A model generated the notes under the pieces. The model was not told the DNA's origin and ran no database searches. It saw nothing but the letters and a program-made list of their open reading frames with translations. This document shows positions 25,220 to 36,600 of a stretch of 64,000 nucleotides of DNA, piece after piece; the first letter of the stretch is position 1; each line of letters opens with the position of its first letter. The position numbers and the translations under genes are program-made. Source of the DNA: Whitmania pigra (lineage: Eukaryota; Annelida; Clitellata; Hirudinida; Haemopidae); assembly GCA_021613335.1 (NCBI GenBank), contig JAJTWR010000263.1, forward strand, positions 3,780,001-3,844,000, given 5' to 3'.

Positions 25220-26810
25220 GTTCTTATCTCTAGACTCCGTGTTGGAAAATGTCGCCAAAGCCACAGGCACACCGGACGAACCGATGATGAAAGTTTTCAA
25301 AGCTGTCAGAATTAATTTAGAAAAAGTAGATTTCAAACCAAGACGCCAGGTGCATTAGATCTCGAAATTTCCATTACCGAAAGGGACTTGTCCAAGAGGT
25401 GGGAAAAAAGGACACCACGCCAAAGATTGCAAACACATCGCAACTGAATGTAATTTTTGTGGAATCTTTGAGACACCTGGGAAAAGCATGTCTAAAAAGA
25501 AGTTCAAAAGAGAAAGAAAAGTCAACTCAAATCCACGCAATCCCGACCCATACCCCTCTTACATAAATGTTAAAAATTGCAAAATCAGAATTTGGTTTCG
25601 AGTTGGACAGTGGAGCCAGGGATAATTTCTGCTCAATCGAAGTGTGGAAAAAGTGGGGAAAGCCCAGTCTAAAACCTTTTAGTCTAAGGTATATTTCCGC
25701 AACAGGAGACTCCATCCCGAACACAGAAATCAGAATCTCAAAACGTACTTCTAGAATTTAATGTCACCAAGTTACCAAAACTCAACATTATTAGCAGGAA
25801 AGCCATAGTTGAACTGAAAATCGACGTGTCAAACTTGTTACGCAATCACGTTTTAAAGATTGATGAAGAATCTGATTCAAAAACATTCGAAAAAGCATGT
25901 CACAAAATTTGCCACGATTTCAAAAAATGTTTCTAACAGGAACTTGGTTGTTTGAAAGATTTCGAGTTAAAGGTAAAATTCAAACAGGAAGCATCGCCAA
26001 TTTTTGTCAAGGCAAGAATTGCTACAAATCGGCTGGCAGCTCCCAGGTATAGTATCCGCATACCCTCGGACATTGCGCCAACTTTTACATCAGAGGAATT
26101 TCAAGGATATCTTAGAGAGCGAGGTATTTTACACCTGAGAGGAGCACCTTACCATCCCGCTATAAATGGATAAGCGGAGAGGTTAGTGCAGACCTGCAAA
26201 CAATCGCTGAGAAAATCGCGACTTCCGTATAGCTAAGCATTACAGGAATTTCTAATTCAAAATCGAGGCACGCCTTTTGGATTCTGGCCTCTCACCAAGT
26301 GAATTGCTAAAAGGGAGGCAATTAAAAAAAATTAGATGCGCTTTGCTTTCGGTGCCTCAAATAGCTAATAGTCTGCAAAACAGACAGAACAAGTCTACGT
26401 CAGACAAGAGAACGAGTAATACCAAATCCGATGTCGGGAAGCCCTGTTATGTACAACGCATTGGTGCGGGTAAGGATAGCGTTCCCGGCAGTTGTGGTTC
26501 AAGTCTTGGGACCTCGCCATGTTTTGACACAGACCGTGCCAAAAAAACCAACTTGGAAGAGGAACCTTGAGCAATTGAGGCCTAGACACTCATTAGATGA
26601 GGGCGATGATCCAGGCAATGTACCGGGTTCCACTGCAACTTCAAAGAATGTTCCATTTTCAACAACGGTACGAACAACGGTACAACCACCGAGAAGTCCC
26701 AGAGGTCGGCCAAGAGGACGAAGAAACTTCCAGTGGCCAAATCTACAGGATCCGGAGCTAACATTTCCTAGAACCAGGAAGACAGAACTTCAGGGGTGAG
26801 AAACATTACC
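25220..26810 (+). mobile_element. Ty3/gypsy retrotransposon relic with RT/RNase H deleted
   Basis: From left to right: a Cys-containing gag-end fragment, an aspartic protease (FELDSGARDNFCSIEVWKKW, 25600-25670), and the start of the reverse transcriptase linker (QELGCLKDFELKVKFKQEAS, 25940-26000). Then sequence jumps directly to the integrase C-terminal core (TFTSEEFQGYLRERGILHLR, then GAPYHPAINGxAERLVQTCK, 26080-26200), followed by the tail domain. The whole RT, RNase H and integrase start, about 2 kb, is missing near 26025. No LTRs were recognised. Confidence 0.75.
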
Positions 26811-26859
26811 AGCAAGGAAAAAGACAACGACTCTTTCTAAAGTTACCCAGTTAAGTTTT

Positions 26860-27180
26860 GCAGCTGGTGAATTAAAAGCTTCAGAAGAATGGATTATGAA
26901 TCCATATTCTTATAATTCGTATAATACGTCAGATGATGAAGAGTTAAAAGAAGATCTTATTGAAAAGCTTCAGAAGAATGGATTATGAATCCATATTCTT
27001 ACAATTCGTATAATACGTCAGATGATGAAGAGTTAAAAGAAGATCTTATTGAAAAGCTTCAGAAGAATGGATTATGAATCCATATTCTTACAATTCGTAT
27101 AATACGTCAAATGAAGAGTTAAAAGATCTTATTGAATTGTGGACAAATCGTGCTCTTGAAATGCAATTTGAAAACAAGGA
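26860..27180 (+). pseudogene. hAT (BED-type) transposase C-terminal relic with 89-bp triplication
   Basis: The frame SYNSYNTSNEELKDLIELWT and ALEMQFENKDF resembles the segment before the dimerisation domain in SCAND3/ZBED5-like hAT transposases. The stretch containing it is repeated three times with period 89 bp (starts 26877, 26966, 27055). Because 89 is not a multiple of three, the frame is broken in the repeats. Confidence 0.6.
26877..27140 (+). repeat. 89-bp direct tandem repeat, three copies
   Basis: Units start AGCTTCAGAAGAATGGATTA at 26877, 26966 and 27055. Copies 1 and 2 differ by about one base (CTTATAATT against CTTACAATT); copy 3 has small deletions (GTCAAATGAAGAG, AAAAGATC). The near identity implies recent duplication. 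Confidence 0.95.
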
Positions 27181-27189
27181 TTTCTTGTT

Positions 27190-27609
27190 ACTCCGTCATG
27201 GAGCTCCGACAGCGATCCTCAGAGGAGTTCCCCCGTCTTCAAACGTTTCGGCCCTTTGAATCTCCTTACGTTTTCGAAGGGACGCCCGCATCCCGTGATC
27301 AACCGGATGTTCCTGTCGGATTTTGTTTTTCTGTACCCAATGTTTACCACCGGCTATGAGAGGCAATCGTTGGCCTTGTTATACCGGTCACTGCTGCCTG
27401 GACTGGAGCGACTACGAAAGCTCTCAATAGCTTCTTCATGTCGCATGGTACCTGCTTTTTACTTGCAAACTTCGACTCTGCGGAGCTTTCATTGGCCTTG
27501 TTATATCGATCGCCTCCACCCCAGTTTGTCTACCGCGGTCATGAAAGCTCTCTGTGGCTTCTTCACACCGTGTACTTATTATATTTGTATGAGTATTGGT
27601 TCGACAATG
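27190..27609 (+). repeat. Dispersed repeat X, copy 2
   Basis: It matches 44815-45035 over most of its length (AGGAGTTcCCCCgTCTTCAAAcG, TTTGAATCTCCT, CTATGAGAGGCA, CACTGCTGCCTGG, TTCTTCATGTcGCA) and 2740-2840 in part. There are internal near-repeats of TTGGCCTTGTTATAcCGgTC. The class is unknown. It is interrupted at 27609 by the hAT insertion. Confidence 0.6.
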
Positions 27610-28617
27610 CAGAGATGGGCTTTAACTACTTAAAAAGTAGTTAGTAACTATTTTTTAATTACTTTTCAGTTGACATTTGATAAAATTAATTTTCTGGACA
27701 GCTGAACAAGACATAATTTATTAGCATATTTATTTACACTAGTATAACATTACCAACAAAATTTTATTGTCCAAATTAATCAAAAACAGAAGTTATACAA
27801 TGGATGTTTTAGGCGATCTCTTAAAAAAATCACCATGTCGATATGATTATCCGATAATTTTTATCGTCTGTTACATAAAACCCGCCCTGCTACACTAAAA
27901 GTCTTTCAACTGCTGCCGCATTTGGTAATGTCGAATTAAGCTTGATGAATGCAGCACAAACAGTTGAATAATTGAGTAGACTTTGTACAATCCTTGCTGA
28001 GTTTGATAAATAATAGGATATAAGTATTGAATAAGTAAATAAGTAAATTTAGAAGTAGAATGATTATTGCTGACATTACGTGTTTTAAAACAGAGGAGGT
28101 ACTTTAGCTGAATGTCTCCATCAACTAGCTGAGGAACACTTGCATAACCAGAATTATGTGACATGAAATTTGTTTTGTAACTTTTCAATCTACAAATCAA
28201 AACAAGTCGAAGGCTTGTCAGAAACATTTGATCGTCATTCTTAGATTGATGGTCGATTGTGAGCTGAACATTTTTTCTTGATAGCTTTTCAGAGTCATTG
28301 GACAACTAACATCAGGAATGATGTTGGATAATCAAACTTACAGATTGTTACCAAATATGGTTCGTCAGAGTTTTAGGCGCTCGATTACGTCTCACAATTT
28401 ATATAAAACGTTTTCAAAATACGGCTATTAAGTAATAATGCAAAAGTGAGAAATGGCGGTAGTAAGCAAAATTTTAAATCAAAGAAATTAAGCTTATAAA
28501 GTGATGTACCAAATTGTAAAAAAAATTATTTTTGTTTATTTTATTTTAAAATTTTGACATTTTATTAAATCTACTTCTTTGAGAGTAGTTATTAATTTCT
28601 TAACTACTTTAAAGTAG
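27610..28617 (-). mobile_element. hAT element relic with 8-bp target site duplication
   Basis: It begins CAGAGATGGGCTTTAACTAC, and CGACAATG occurs on both sides (27602-27609 and 28618-28625). Minus-strand reading near 27960-27895 gives AAFIKLNSTLPNAAAVERL, the hAT dimerisation motif. The right end (ttaactactttaaagtag) matches the left end inverted but has lost the outermost bases. Confidence 0.82.
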
Positions 28618-28625
28618 CGACAATG

Positions 28626-29040
28626 AATATGTTTCCATGAAAAAGCACTAAGCGACTTCACCCCATTTGCAACAACATACTCGTGTGAGTTTGGAATCAG
28701 TTCTCTTTAGAAAACAAAATCTAGAAATCACCTAAATCCCCAGGCAGACATTTGGATCGCTATCAGAAAGTACCACATTTCGACAAAATCATATCTGAGA
28801 AACTACAGCAAAAAGTCATTAAATTGAAATTCTAAAATTTTGAACATCAGTTTTTATTTAAAAAAATGTTTAATTACACTTACACTATGAAGAATGAATT
28901 ACTCAATTTGTGTGTTCTGTTGGCGTTTGACTTTGTTATAAAAGTCTTCATTCATTTTATTTTTCTTGCTTTCTATGTCATTCAAAATTTAGCTCAAATA
29001 AAAATGTTGCTCAAATTCTTAGTAAGTATAAGTTTTTTCT
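28626..29040. other. No recognised feature
   Basis: AT-rich sequence without a supportable gene or repeat. A 60-codon hydrophobic frame at 28866 is chance composition. Confidence 0.4.
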
Positions 29041-29044
29041 TCAT

Positions 29045-29370
29045 ATGAGATGTACTTATATTATTTTGGTAGGGGGTGCGAGAACATACCGAAGTTTTTT
29101 AGGTGTGCGGAACATAGAAAAGGTTGGGAACCCCTGTCTTAGACGGTCAGAGAGATTACGCCTCAAAGCCCTGACACTTCGCCTGGCGCGGATGTGTCGT
29201 GACGCCACGTTGGAGCATAAAAGGAAGGAGTAACAATCCTCGAGGAATAGTCCAAATCATCTCAGTTATGCAACGGACTCAAATAAATAAATAAATAAAT
29301 CCTCGAGGAATGGCGAGCTTTTACAGCCTACATCATCTCGTTATGGAATTGACTTTAAATAAAACACCTA
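29045..29370 (+). mobile_element. hAT-type terminus followed by LINE 3' end with AAAT tail
   Basis: AAAAGGTTGGGAACCCCTG at about 29116-29134 has the look of a hAT/MITE terminus. The next part encodes LRLKALTLRLARMCRDA and then LEHKRKE-stop. It is followed by CAATCCTCGAGGAATAGTCC and AAATCATCTcAGTTATGCAA with AAATAAATAAATAAAT, the same tail as in SINE family B. I read it as the 3' end of the LINE that supplies that tail. Confidence 0.5.
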
Positions 29371-30355
29371 CCTATCGTCCTCAAGGAGGCGGGAAGTTCG
29401 GGTTCGATAGGGATCGCTAGGCGAATACGTACTTTGCAGATATTAACGATATATTTCAGTCGCGTTTCGGTTCCAAAGTATTTGACTGCCAACAAAGTTT
29501 CTGTTTAGCTTTATAGAGTTGGAATACTCTTAAAAAGACTCAACAAGTGACGAGCCAAATTGCGACCAGGGATGCCAGTGTTGGGTTTATAAGCCAAGAT
29601 CTTGGCTTTTTTTTTTTTAATTTTAGATCCAATGAAGAGGATGAAGCAGCAAAACGGGAACCAAACCCGAGAACCCTCAACCCCTACGCCAATTTGGCGC
29701 GACTGATTCAAATCTCGGCAAAGCAATAGCGTCGACATTAATACACTTGAGCACTTCTTGCCAATCCAGAAACAGAAATTTTAAAATTTACAGTTAAAAT
29801 TCTTTGTAATATTTCGGGGAACCTGTAAAACATGTAATGCAACCATAATGGCCATGTCCACATTCGTTAGTATGGATTCATTTGCAAACACCAGTGCACA
29901 TTCTGGGCCCTCTGAGAACTCTGCGAGCATACCCAGTCAATCATCAATACAGCCACAAATATTTTGCTATAGTTGGAGGAACCTCAAATTCCATATTCCC
30001 ATAACTGATGACTAACTTCACCAATTTTTACAGACACAATTTCATAACAAGACTTCCCTCATATTATCAAACAGCATTATCCTTTTAGGGTAGAAATTTG
30101 TAATAACCCATACTGGAAGCACATTATCATTAACAGAATTGTAATTAGACAAATATAACAGGAAGCTTAACTTAAATTTTGAATTGGATATTACCTCTGA
30201 GCCAAAAATAAAAAGTTTTCATTGTTACCATTCACTAATACCAAGAACAATAAAATAATAAACTATTTACATTATATGAAAATGGGGCAGAAAAGAATGA
30301 TTGTTGAATGCCAAACATAATAATCAGTGACATTCAAACTAACGAATACAAAACA
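29371..30355. other. Region downstream of BAZ1A, no gene recognised
   Basis: Short unrelated frames only. A T-run with 29570-29640 sequence looks repeat-like, without a match elsewhere in the window. It would contain the BAZ1A 3' UTR if the stop-proximal poly(A) signal is not used. Confidence 0.35.
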
Positions 30356-30361
30356 TTTATT
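30356..30361 (-). terminator. BAZ1A: BAZ1A poly(A) signal candidate
   Basis: A minus-strand AATAAA overlaps the last base of the stop codon. If used, the 3' UTR would be about 20 nt; more distal hexamers in 29.4-30.3 kb are equally possible. Confidence 0.35.
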
Positions 30362-30636
30362 TACACAGATGTTCTTTTGCGGTTTGAACTGGAATTTAAC
30401 CCAGTGCTTATTGAATTTTTATCAATTTCCTCAAGCCTTTTGTCTAGATATGCTTCTAGGGCCATACCAGCATTATGGACAGGAGTATTGGGGCAGTTGT
30501 ATAGATTGCAATTGTATAGCATCAACCTCAAGTCATCAATGATCTGGTTTTGATCCTCATACTCGAATCTGTATATCTTGTACTTAATTGTTGATAGGTC
30601 AATTGGTTTCTCAATTATATCAAAGTAATCTGGGGC
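30361..30636 (-). CDS. BAZ1A: BAZ1A last exon, bromodomain end
   Basis: Acceptor ttatttcctag. APDYFDIIEKPIDLSTIKYK and LMLYNCNLYNCPN keep the acetyl-lysine pocket with its Asn. A short Ser-rich tail ends at TAA (30361-30363). Confidence 0.94.
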   Translation of the reverse strand, partial: APDYFDIIEKPIDLSTIKYKIYRFEYEDQNQIIDDLRLMLYNCNLYNCPNTPVHNAGMALEAYLDKRLEEIDKNSISTGLNSSSNRKRTSV

Positions 30637-33600
30637 CTAGGAAATAAAACAGCAGTTTCAAGGTTGTCACAGTTAATTACTTACAGAATGAAATTAATAA
30701 CTAAAATTAAGAGCATCTTTTTACAACATTTATAATTCTTTCACAATAAAAATAATAATTCGAATCATACCTGCTTAAGAGTAACTGGCTTAAGAAAAGG
30801 CCAAGCATTGTCATTTTTCATGAGATCAGTAACAAGATCTTCAATAGCTTTCATAGAGGCGTTAGTTTTCCTCTGTGAATGCTTTGAAACCATCATAGAA
30901 GACCTTTTACTTCTTTGAGAATGTGTGTTACCTGGAATGTAAAAACACTACTACAGAAAACAGAACTTTCTAAGCGTCATTTAATTGAAATGACCTTCAT
31001 CCGAGTGGAGACCCCTTTTTTTCTTCAGACTTCTACTAGCATATTCATCTTCATCAAAATCCTCATATTCTTCACCCTCATCTTCATTGTCATAATCAAA
31101 ATCATCACCATACTTAGCATTTTTAACACACCTTCTTTTTATTCTTGGTACATATAAGTCCTCATCATTGTTGTATTTTTCCATTTTTGTAGCTTTAGCA
31201 ACTGGAAACTCTTCTTCAACAAATTGTTCATTTCCTTTAGGTCGAACTATTTCTCTGCCTGACCTTGACTTGATGGGATGAGAAGTCACAGGAATTAATT
31301 TCACACCCTCTGGAATATCATGAAGTGTTGGAGAGCCCAATGGAGGCAGATTATCAGCTTGGCTTCTGTTAGCGGTTGAAGTCTCACGACATTTGGTAAC
31401 ATTTGAACCATTTATTTCTAAAATTTGTAAGCTCAAGGTAACAATTGTGCATAAACAGCATGTATATAAATGGCAATAGATGGTGCAAAAAATTGAACTC
31501 ATATCAGAGCTGAACAAAAAAAGCTTTGACCATCTACATACAAATTGTTGCTGACACATTATTAATACTCAATTTGGTCATAACAATTGATCAAGTACTT
31601 GATCAGCACTTGAAGAAACAACCGGGTATTTTGGTAGTTCTAGAATGAGGAATAAGATTACCCCTCAGTTTAATATTTCATTCACTTTATCTAATTCAAT
31701 AGCCAGAAATTTTTTTTTTATTTGCACTGCTTTGAAAGGGCAGAAAGCTTTATTACTAAATTAAACACACAAATACATACTTTTAGAAGCAATCTCTCTG
31801 CATTTTCTTTTGTGATTTCTTTTGGCTAAGAGATCATTTCTCCAATCATTCATTGTCTCCCCATTTAAACTAAGAGAATGAAACAGCATTATAATGATAT
31901 AATGAAGATCTATTGTAATTAATAAATTTAATTAATTTGAAGATATAATCAATAAAAATAAACATTTGTCAGTAACATATTCACAAATTTCGTATAAGTT
32001 AACTTTTAAAGACTTACTCTTAGTAAATAATATTATATTATCAAAACTACGACTAGGAATCACCCAGGGTCATTTTTTTAGCTGGGCCAGGGTACGAAAT
32101 ACATGTTTAGGTATAAAACTTTCTAACATATTAACAGTGTAATTTTCTGCTTTTCATCAACTTTTTAAAACTAAATCAATACTAGCATGCACATTCATTG
32201 ATGAATGCTTTTATTTGCATCATTTCAAGACTCATTTGTACACATAAACTCTGTGTTTACTATTCTTTCATTAACTATCTTTGATTATCAGCCTTAATCA
32301 AAGTCTAAAGAGAAATTCAGCTTTAATGAGTCGCTTGACTTTAGGATAGAATGAAAAAGGTCACCCCTTAAAGTTTTATGAGGGTCTTGGAAAAGTTGAC
32401 ATGACATCCCTGATCTGAGAAGGCAGAGATAGAACAAGAGAACAAATATAAAAAGAAACATGTAGGTTTTTTGGATGATCCTTTCCTTCTGGAAGGTATG
32501 CCCTAACGAGCTGCTAGAAGAGCGGCAAACCTGGAGTGGATGGATGGATGGGTGGACGGGCATGTGGATGGATGGCCTACCAGCCAGCCCAAGTGTTAGT
32601 GAAAGCAGTTCTAAATGGCATTCGTGGTCAGATGTTCGCCAAAGAATGAGGAAACATTACAGTCTCTTAAGTCTAAGTATTTTAAAATAGTTTTGTTCCA
32701 AAAAGGTGATCCAAGTAGTATTTTGTTTATTATGATGAGTCATTATGAGTTATCATTAATTATTAATAACAGGCCTCTGATAGAGTGATCAAGATTTTGG
32801 CATTGGCTCAAATCCCAGCCTTTTATAATTAACATCTGATGATTTTATTCCAACAATGAAAGATTTTATGATAACTTGGATTCAGACATGGAATAGATGT
32901 TCAAACTTTAAATTGTCTAAGTTTTTTATACATATTTTATACCGGGGTCCCCGGTCGATTCCTAACTACGACTAACTTCAATAGGAAATTATTATATTGC
33001 GTATTCTTAATGACGTCATTCTTGTCAATAACCTTAACTACGTTACTGCAACAAAGAAAGGCAGGTTAATGTATAGGATTGCATTCCTGCAATTGATGGT
33101 CCAAGCAATAACTCTTGCTGTTTGCACCCCAGCCATAAATTGTTTATTTAACACAAACAAATCAGTGTTTTTCTAATTCAAGATGAATAAGTTTTGGAAA
33201 AATTAGAAAAATTATACACAGTCTTTCTAATCATCTAATATGTTCATTAATTATAAAAAACAAGAAAATACGAATTTGTAACACTAACATAAGCTCATTT
33301 GAAGATAGGCTCCCCTCATCATCGTCATCACAAAAATCTGAGTCATAATCTTTACATCGCATATTCTTGATTGATTTCCTAGGACTAATCATCATCAGAT
33401 TCTTTGGTTGACAAGATGGACAAAACCAATCACCTTCAGGAATTTTCTACAAACACCAAATACCCACAACAAAATAGCTATTTAAAAGTATTACCTAGTC
33501 AATATTTATCCAAATATGATTTACTTTGAGGGGGGGTCGCAGGCAATACATGTGAAGTCCTTGGTCACAGCCATCACACAGGAGCATATTTTCTCCATCC

Positions 33601-36600
33601 TTCTTCTTTCTACAAACCTTACAACGAGCATTTAAGGCAGATCTACTCCAGGCAATACTAGAATCCAGCAGCACAAGGCAAAGATAAAGCTGGGAAGCAT
33701 TGGAACACCTATGCACAAGCTCTTTCCATTTTGAAGAGTCAGCTTTATGAGAAGGAACATGGTTGTTTGCAACACTGCTTTGGAATGATTCTTGGGAATT
33801 AGAAGCTGGAATTTAAAACATACATATTTTAAGCAGAAAATGTCAAAAGGTGAATGAATTGCAAGGCAATTAATCTGTCACCTTCAATATCTTCAATTTT
33901 GTCAGCACACTCAGCTAATTGTTGCTGAATTTCAACTCTCAACCTTTTATGTCTTATGTCTTCATTTTCACCTAAATTAGTGGGCTTGATTAAAAATTCA
34001 GATATATTCTATTGTCGATCTAGGTGTGACACATAATGGCAAACTGTTTTAAAATAGTCACAAAATTGTCCAAAACATGATTTGGTTATATAGTTACAAC
34101 CAACATTCCCTCTAAGCTGTGCAATCGTGCACCAGCACAAAAGTGTTTACACCCCGGTGCACACTTTTTTGAACCGGCACAGCCAAAATTATTTTGTAAA
34201 AAATACAAAACTTTGACTGCCATTTGTTTACCAAAACTTCTTTTTCCTGTTTCTGTGTGATTTGTCGATCTTATTTTGTTTCCACTACTATGTTGAAACA
34301 CAAAGCAGAGTCTACCTGTTGGAGCTCCCCAAAATAAAAAGAGAGACATTTTCAAAAAAGTATGGCTGAGTAACACTCAAGTCAACACTCCCATGCCATG
34401 TGGTTCGGGTAGCCAAAATGTCCAGTTATGTGAGATCATCCAATTTTGTGACAAAATATTTTGTAAGAATTGGAAGTAGGCAGGAGTCAATGCAGAAGAA
34501 TTGGACTGACTGGAAAAGTGGGCTACCTCAAAAGTCATGTCACACATAAATACCACTTAGAATCAGTTGAGAAATGAACAAATTTGAGTCATTCATCTTT
34601 CTAAAAACTTTTGTCAGAAACTCAGGAAAATAAAAGTGAAAGAATTGAATTATCCCAGAAAAATTCAACAAATCCTGCCCTGAGGAAATAAAGATATTAA
34701 TTGATTACGTATTACTGTGAAATTGATACTCATCCAATTTCTCATTTCAGGAAATATAAATTCATGCTGCTAAATACAGTGCATTGCAAACACTTGGCCC
34801 AGTTATGATTCTATACGATAACTTTTTATGTACAGGATTTTCATAGGCAATTTCTTCACACAATATACTGAAACACATTAGATTTACATACTTATGAAAT
34901 TTATTGAACTCAGACAAATATTTCGTGCAATTTTTGGGAAAAACTGGAAATATCCAAAATTATGTATTGGGACAAGATGCACTAGGGAGCATACATTTTC
35001 ATATTTATTAAAATCAAACCTTTAAATTACTATTTATATAAATATGAAAGTCAATAATGTATTACCCTTGAGCTCTATCTTTTAATGAATCCAAGAAAGA
35101 TTTCAAGCTCTTTTTATCCATTTCCTTCCAGGCCTTATTCCATCTTTCAGTTCCTAAACACTAAAATATATTCGTACTGGTAATGCAAACTTTGCTGAAA
35201 ACAGCCAGGGTCACATACTCCAGCACATTGATAAAGGTATGTACATGCCTCTAAGGCTATTGGAAAGGTTTTTGACGAATCTCTCACTGACAAGAGTATG
35301 AAGGACACTATATTCCAACAAATCATCTTGGGACTGCAAGTGATCAAGGCTGCACCACTGCAAGGACATTTCAAACTATGATTGCTCCAGTTCATGCTCC
35401 TTCCAAGACAGTCTTGCTCTGGCTATTAACGATTTATGAGATTGGTTTGTCAGTGGTCAAGAAACTAGAGAGGAAAGTTAACCAGTACACTAGCAAATGG
35501 CTAGGCCTACCTCCATCACCTCCTCTACAGCAGAAGCACAAGCCTACAGTGGTAGTTACCACTAAGATCCATCTTGGAAGAGTTCAAACTCTCCAAAATA
35601 AGAATGCGGTGGATGCCCAACAATTCCACGTACTGCTGTTCGACAGGGTCTATGAGGTCAAGCCACTGCTCAGATATGGAAGGAAATACAGAGCACAGAA
35701 TGAGATCAAAAAATCATTAGCTAAGCTGATGTCCGAGGAAGTGAGAGGTCCTATCCAGACAGACCACCATGCAGTTGGACGGAACCACCTGCTAAAATGA
35801 TCCCAAGCAATCTCATCAGTTAGAGCGACGATGATTAGCCAGGAAAGGAGGTGAAAAGTGGAAAAGACTGAGTCATGAGGGCGGTTCAGCAATCACAGCT
35901 GGCTAGGTATGTGCAGCAATCTCTTGCCTGGAGCAATATGTGGAAAATCATTATTAATTGTAATTGTACCTTCATTTATATAGCACTATATGCATAGCGT
36001 CAGAGGCGCTTCTTGTAACTTTATATAGCACTCCTTCCTAAGGGCGCTAAGGTTTCGAACATGACACATTATGACTGTTCCCATTACCGCCGCCTGCAGG
36101 CACTTAACCCATTCGGCTAAGCTAATATTATTATTATTATTACATTTACATTTATTTATCCAATATTTTACGTGCTCGATGTAATCCCGAAGGGATGTAA
36201 AGGCACGGCGAACAAGAGCTCACAAATATGCAGACTAAAGTCTATCCTTGTTATTATTATTATCATCATTATTATCTGACTTGCCTTCATGATAAGGTAA
36301 GTGTGCAGCCAGTTGCCCTCCAGGGACAATTTGCAGAAGGGGGGCCTGGTGGAAGACAACAAATAAGGCTGCAAAAGCAGCAATCTCTAAAGCAAACTCA
36401 GAAGCAAATGACTGGACCATCACAGCAGACCTAAGAGGGATTAAGTGCTGTAATGGCAACAGTTGAAATGTGTTGTGTTCGAAACCCAGCCTGCACTGCC
36501 ACAAGCACTCTTAGGAAGGAGTTTTATAAATGGTCTCAAGAAGCACCTCTGACACTATGCATATGGTGCTATATAAATGATGTACAAGGATGTCTGAGGC

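Noticed and set aside
28866..29048. Hydrophobic 60-codon frame
   Set aside because: Chance composition in AT-rich DNA; no neighbours, splice sites or homology.
31418..31559. N-terminal extension of the BAZ1A charged-linker frame
   Set aside because: It lies upstream of a good acceptor at 31418-31419 and has no conserved content; it is intron.
34086..34376. 96-codon minus frame with several Cys (GCAGSKKCAPGCKHFCAGAR)
   Set aside because: The Cys spacing suggested a small secreted or zinc protein, but the segment looks like a repeat insertion in a BAZ1A intron and no promoter, signal peptide or splice support is visible.
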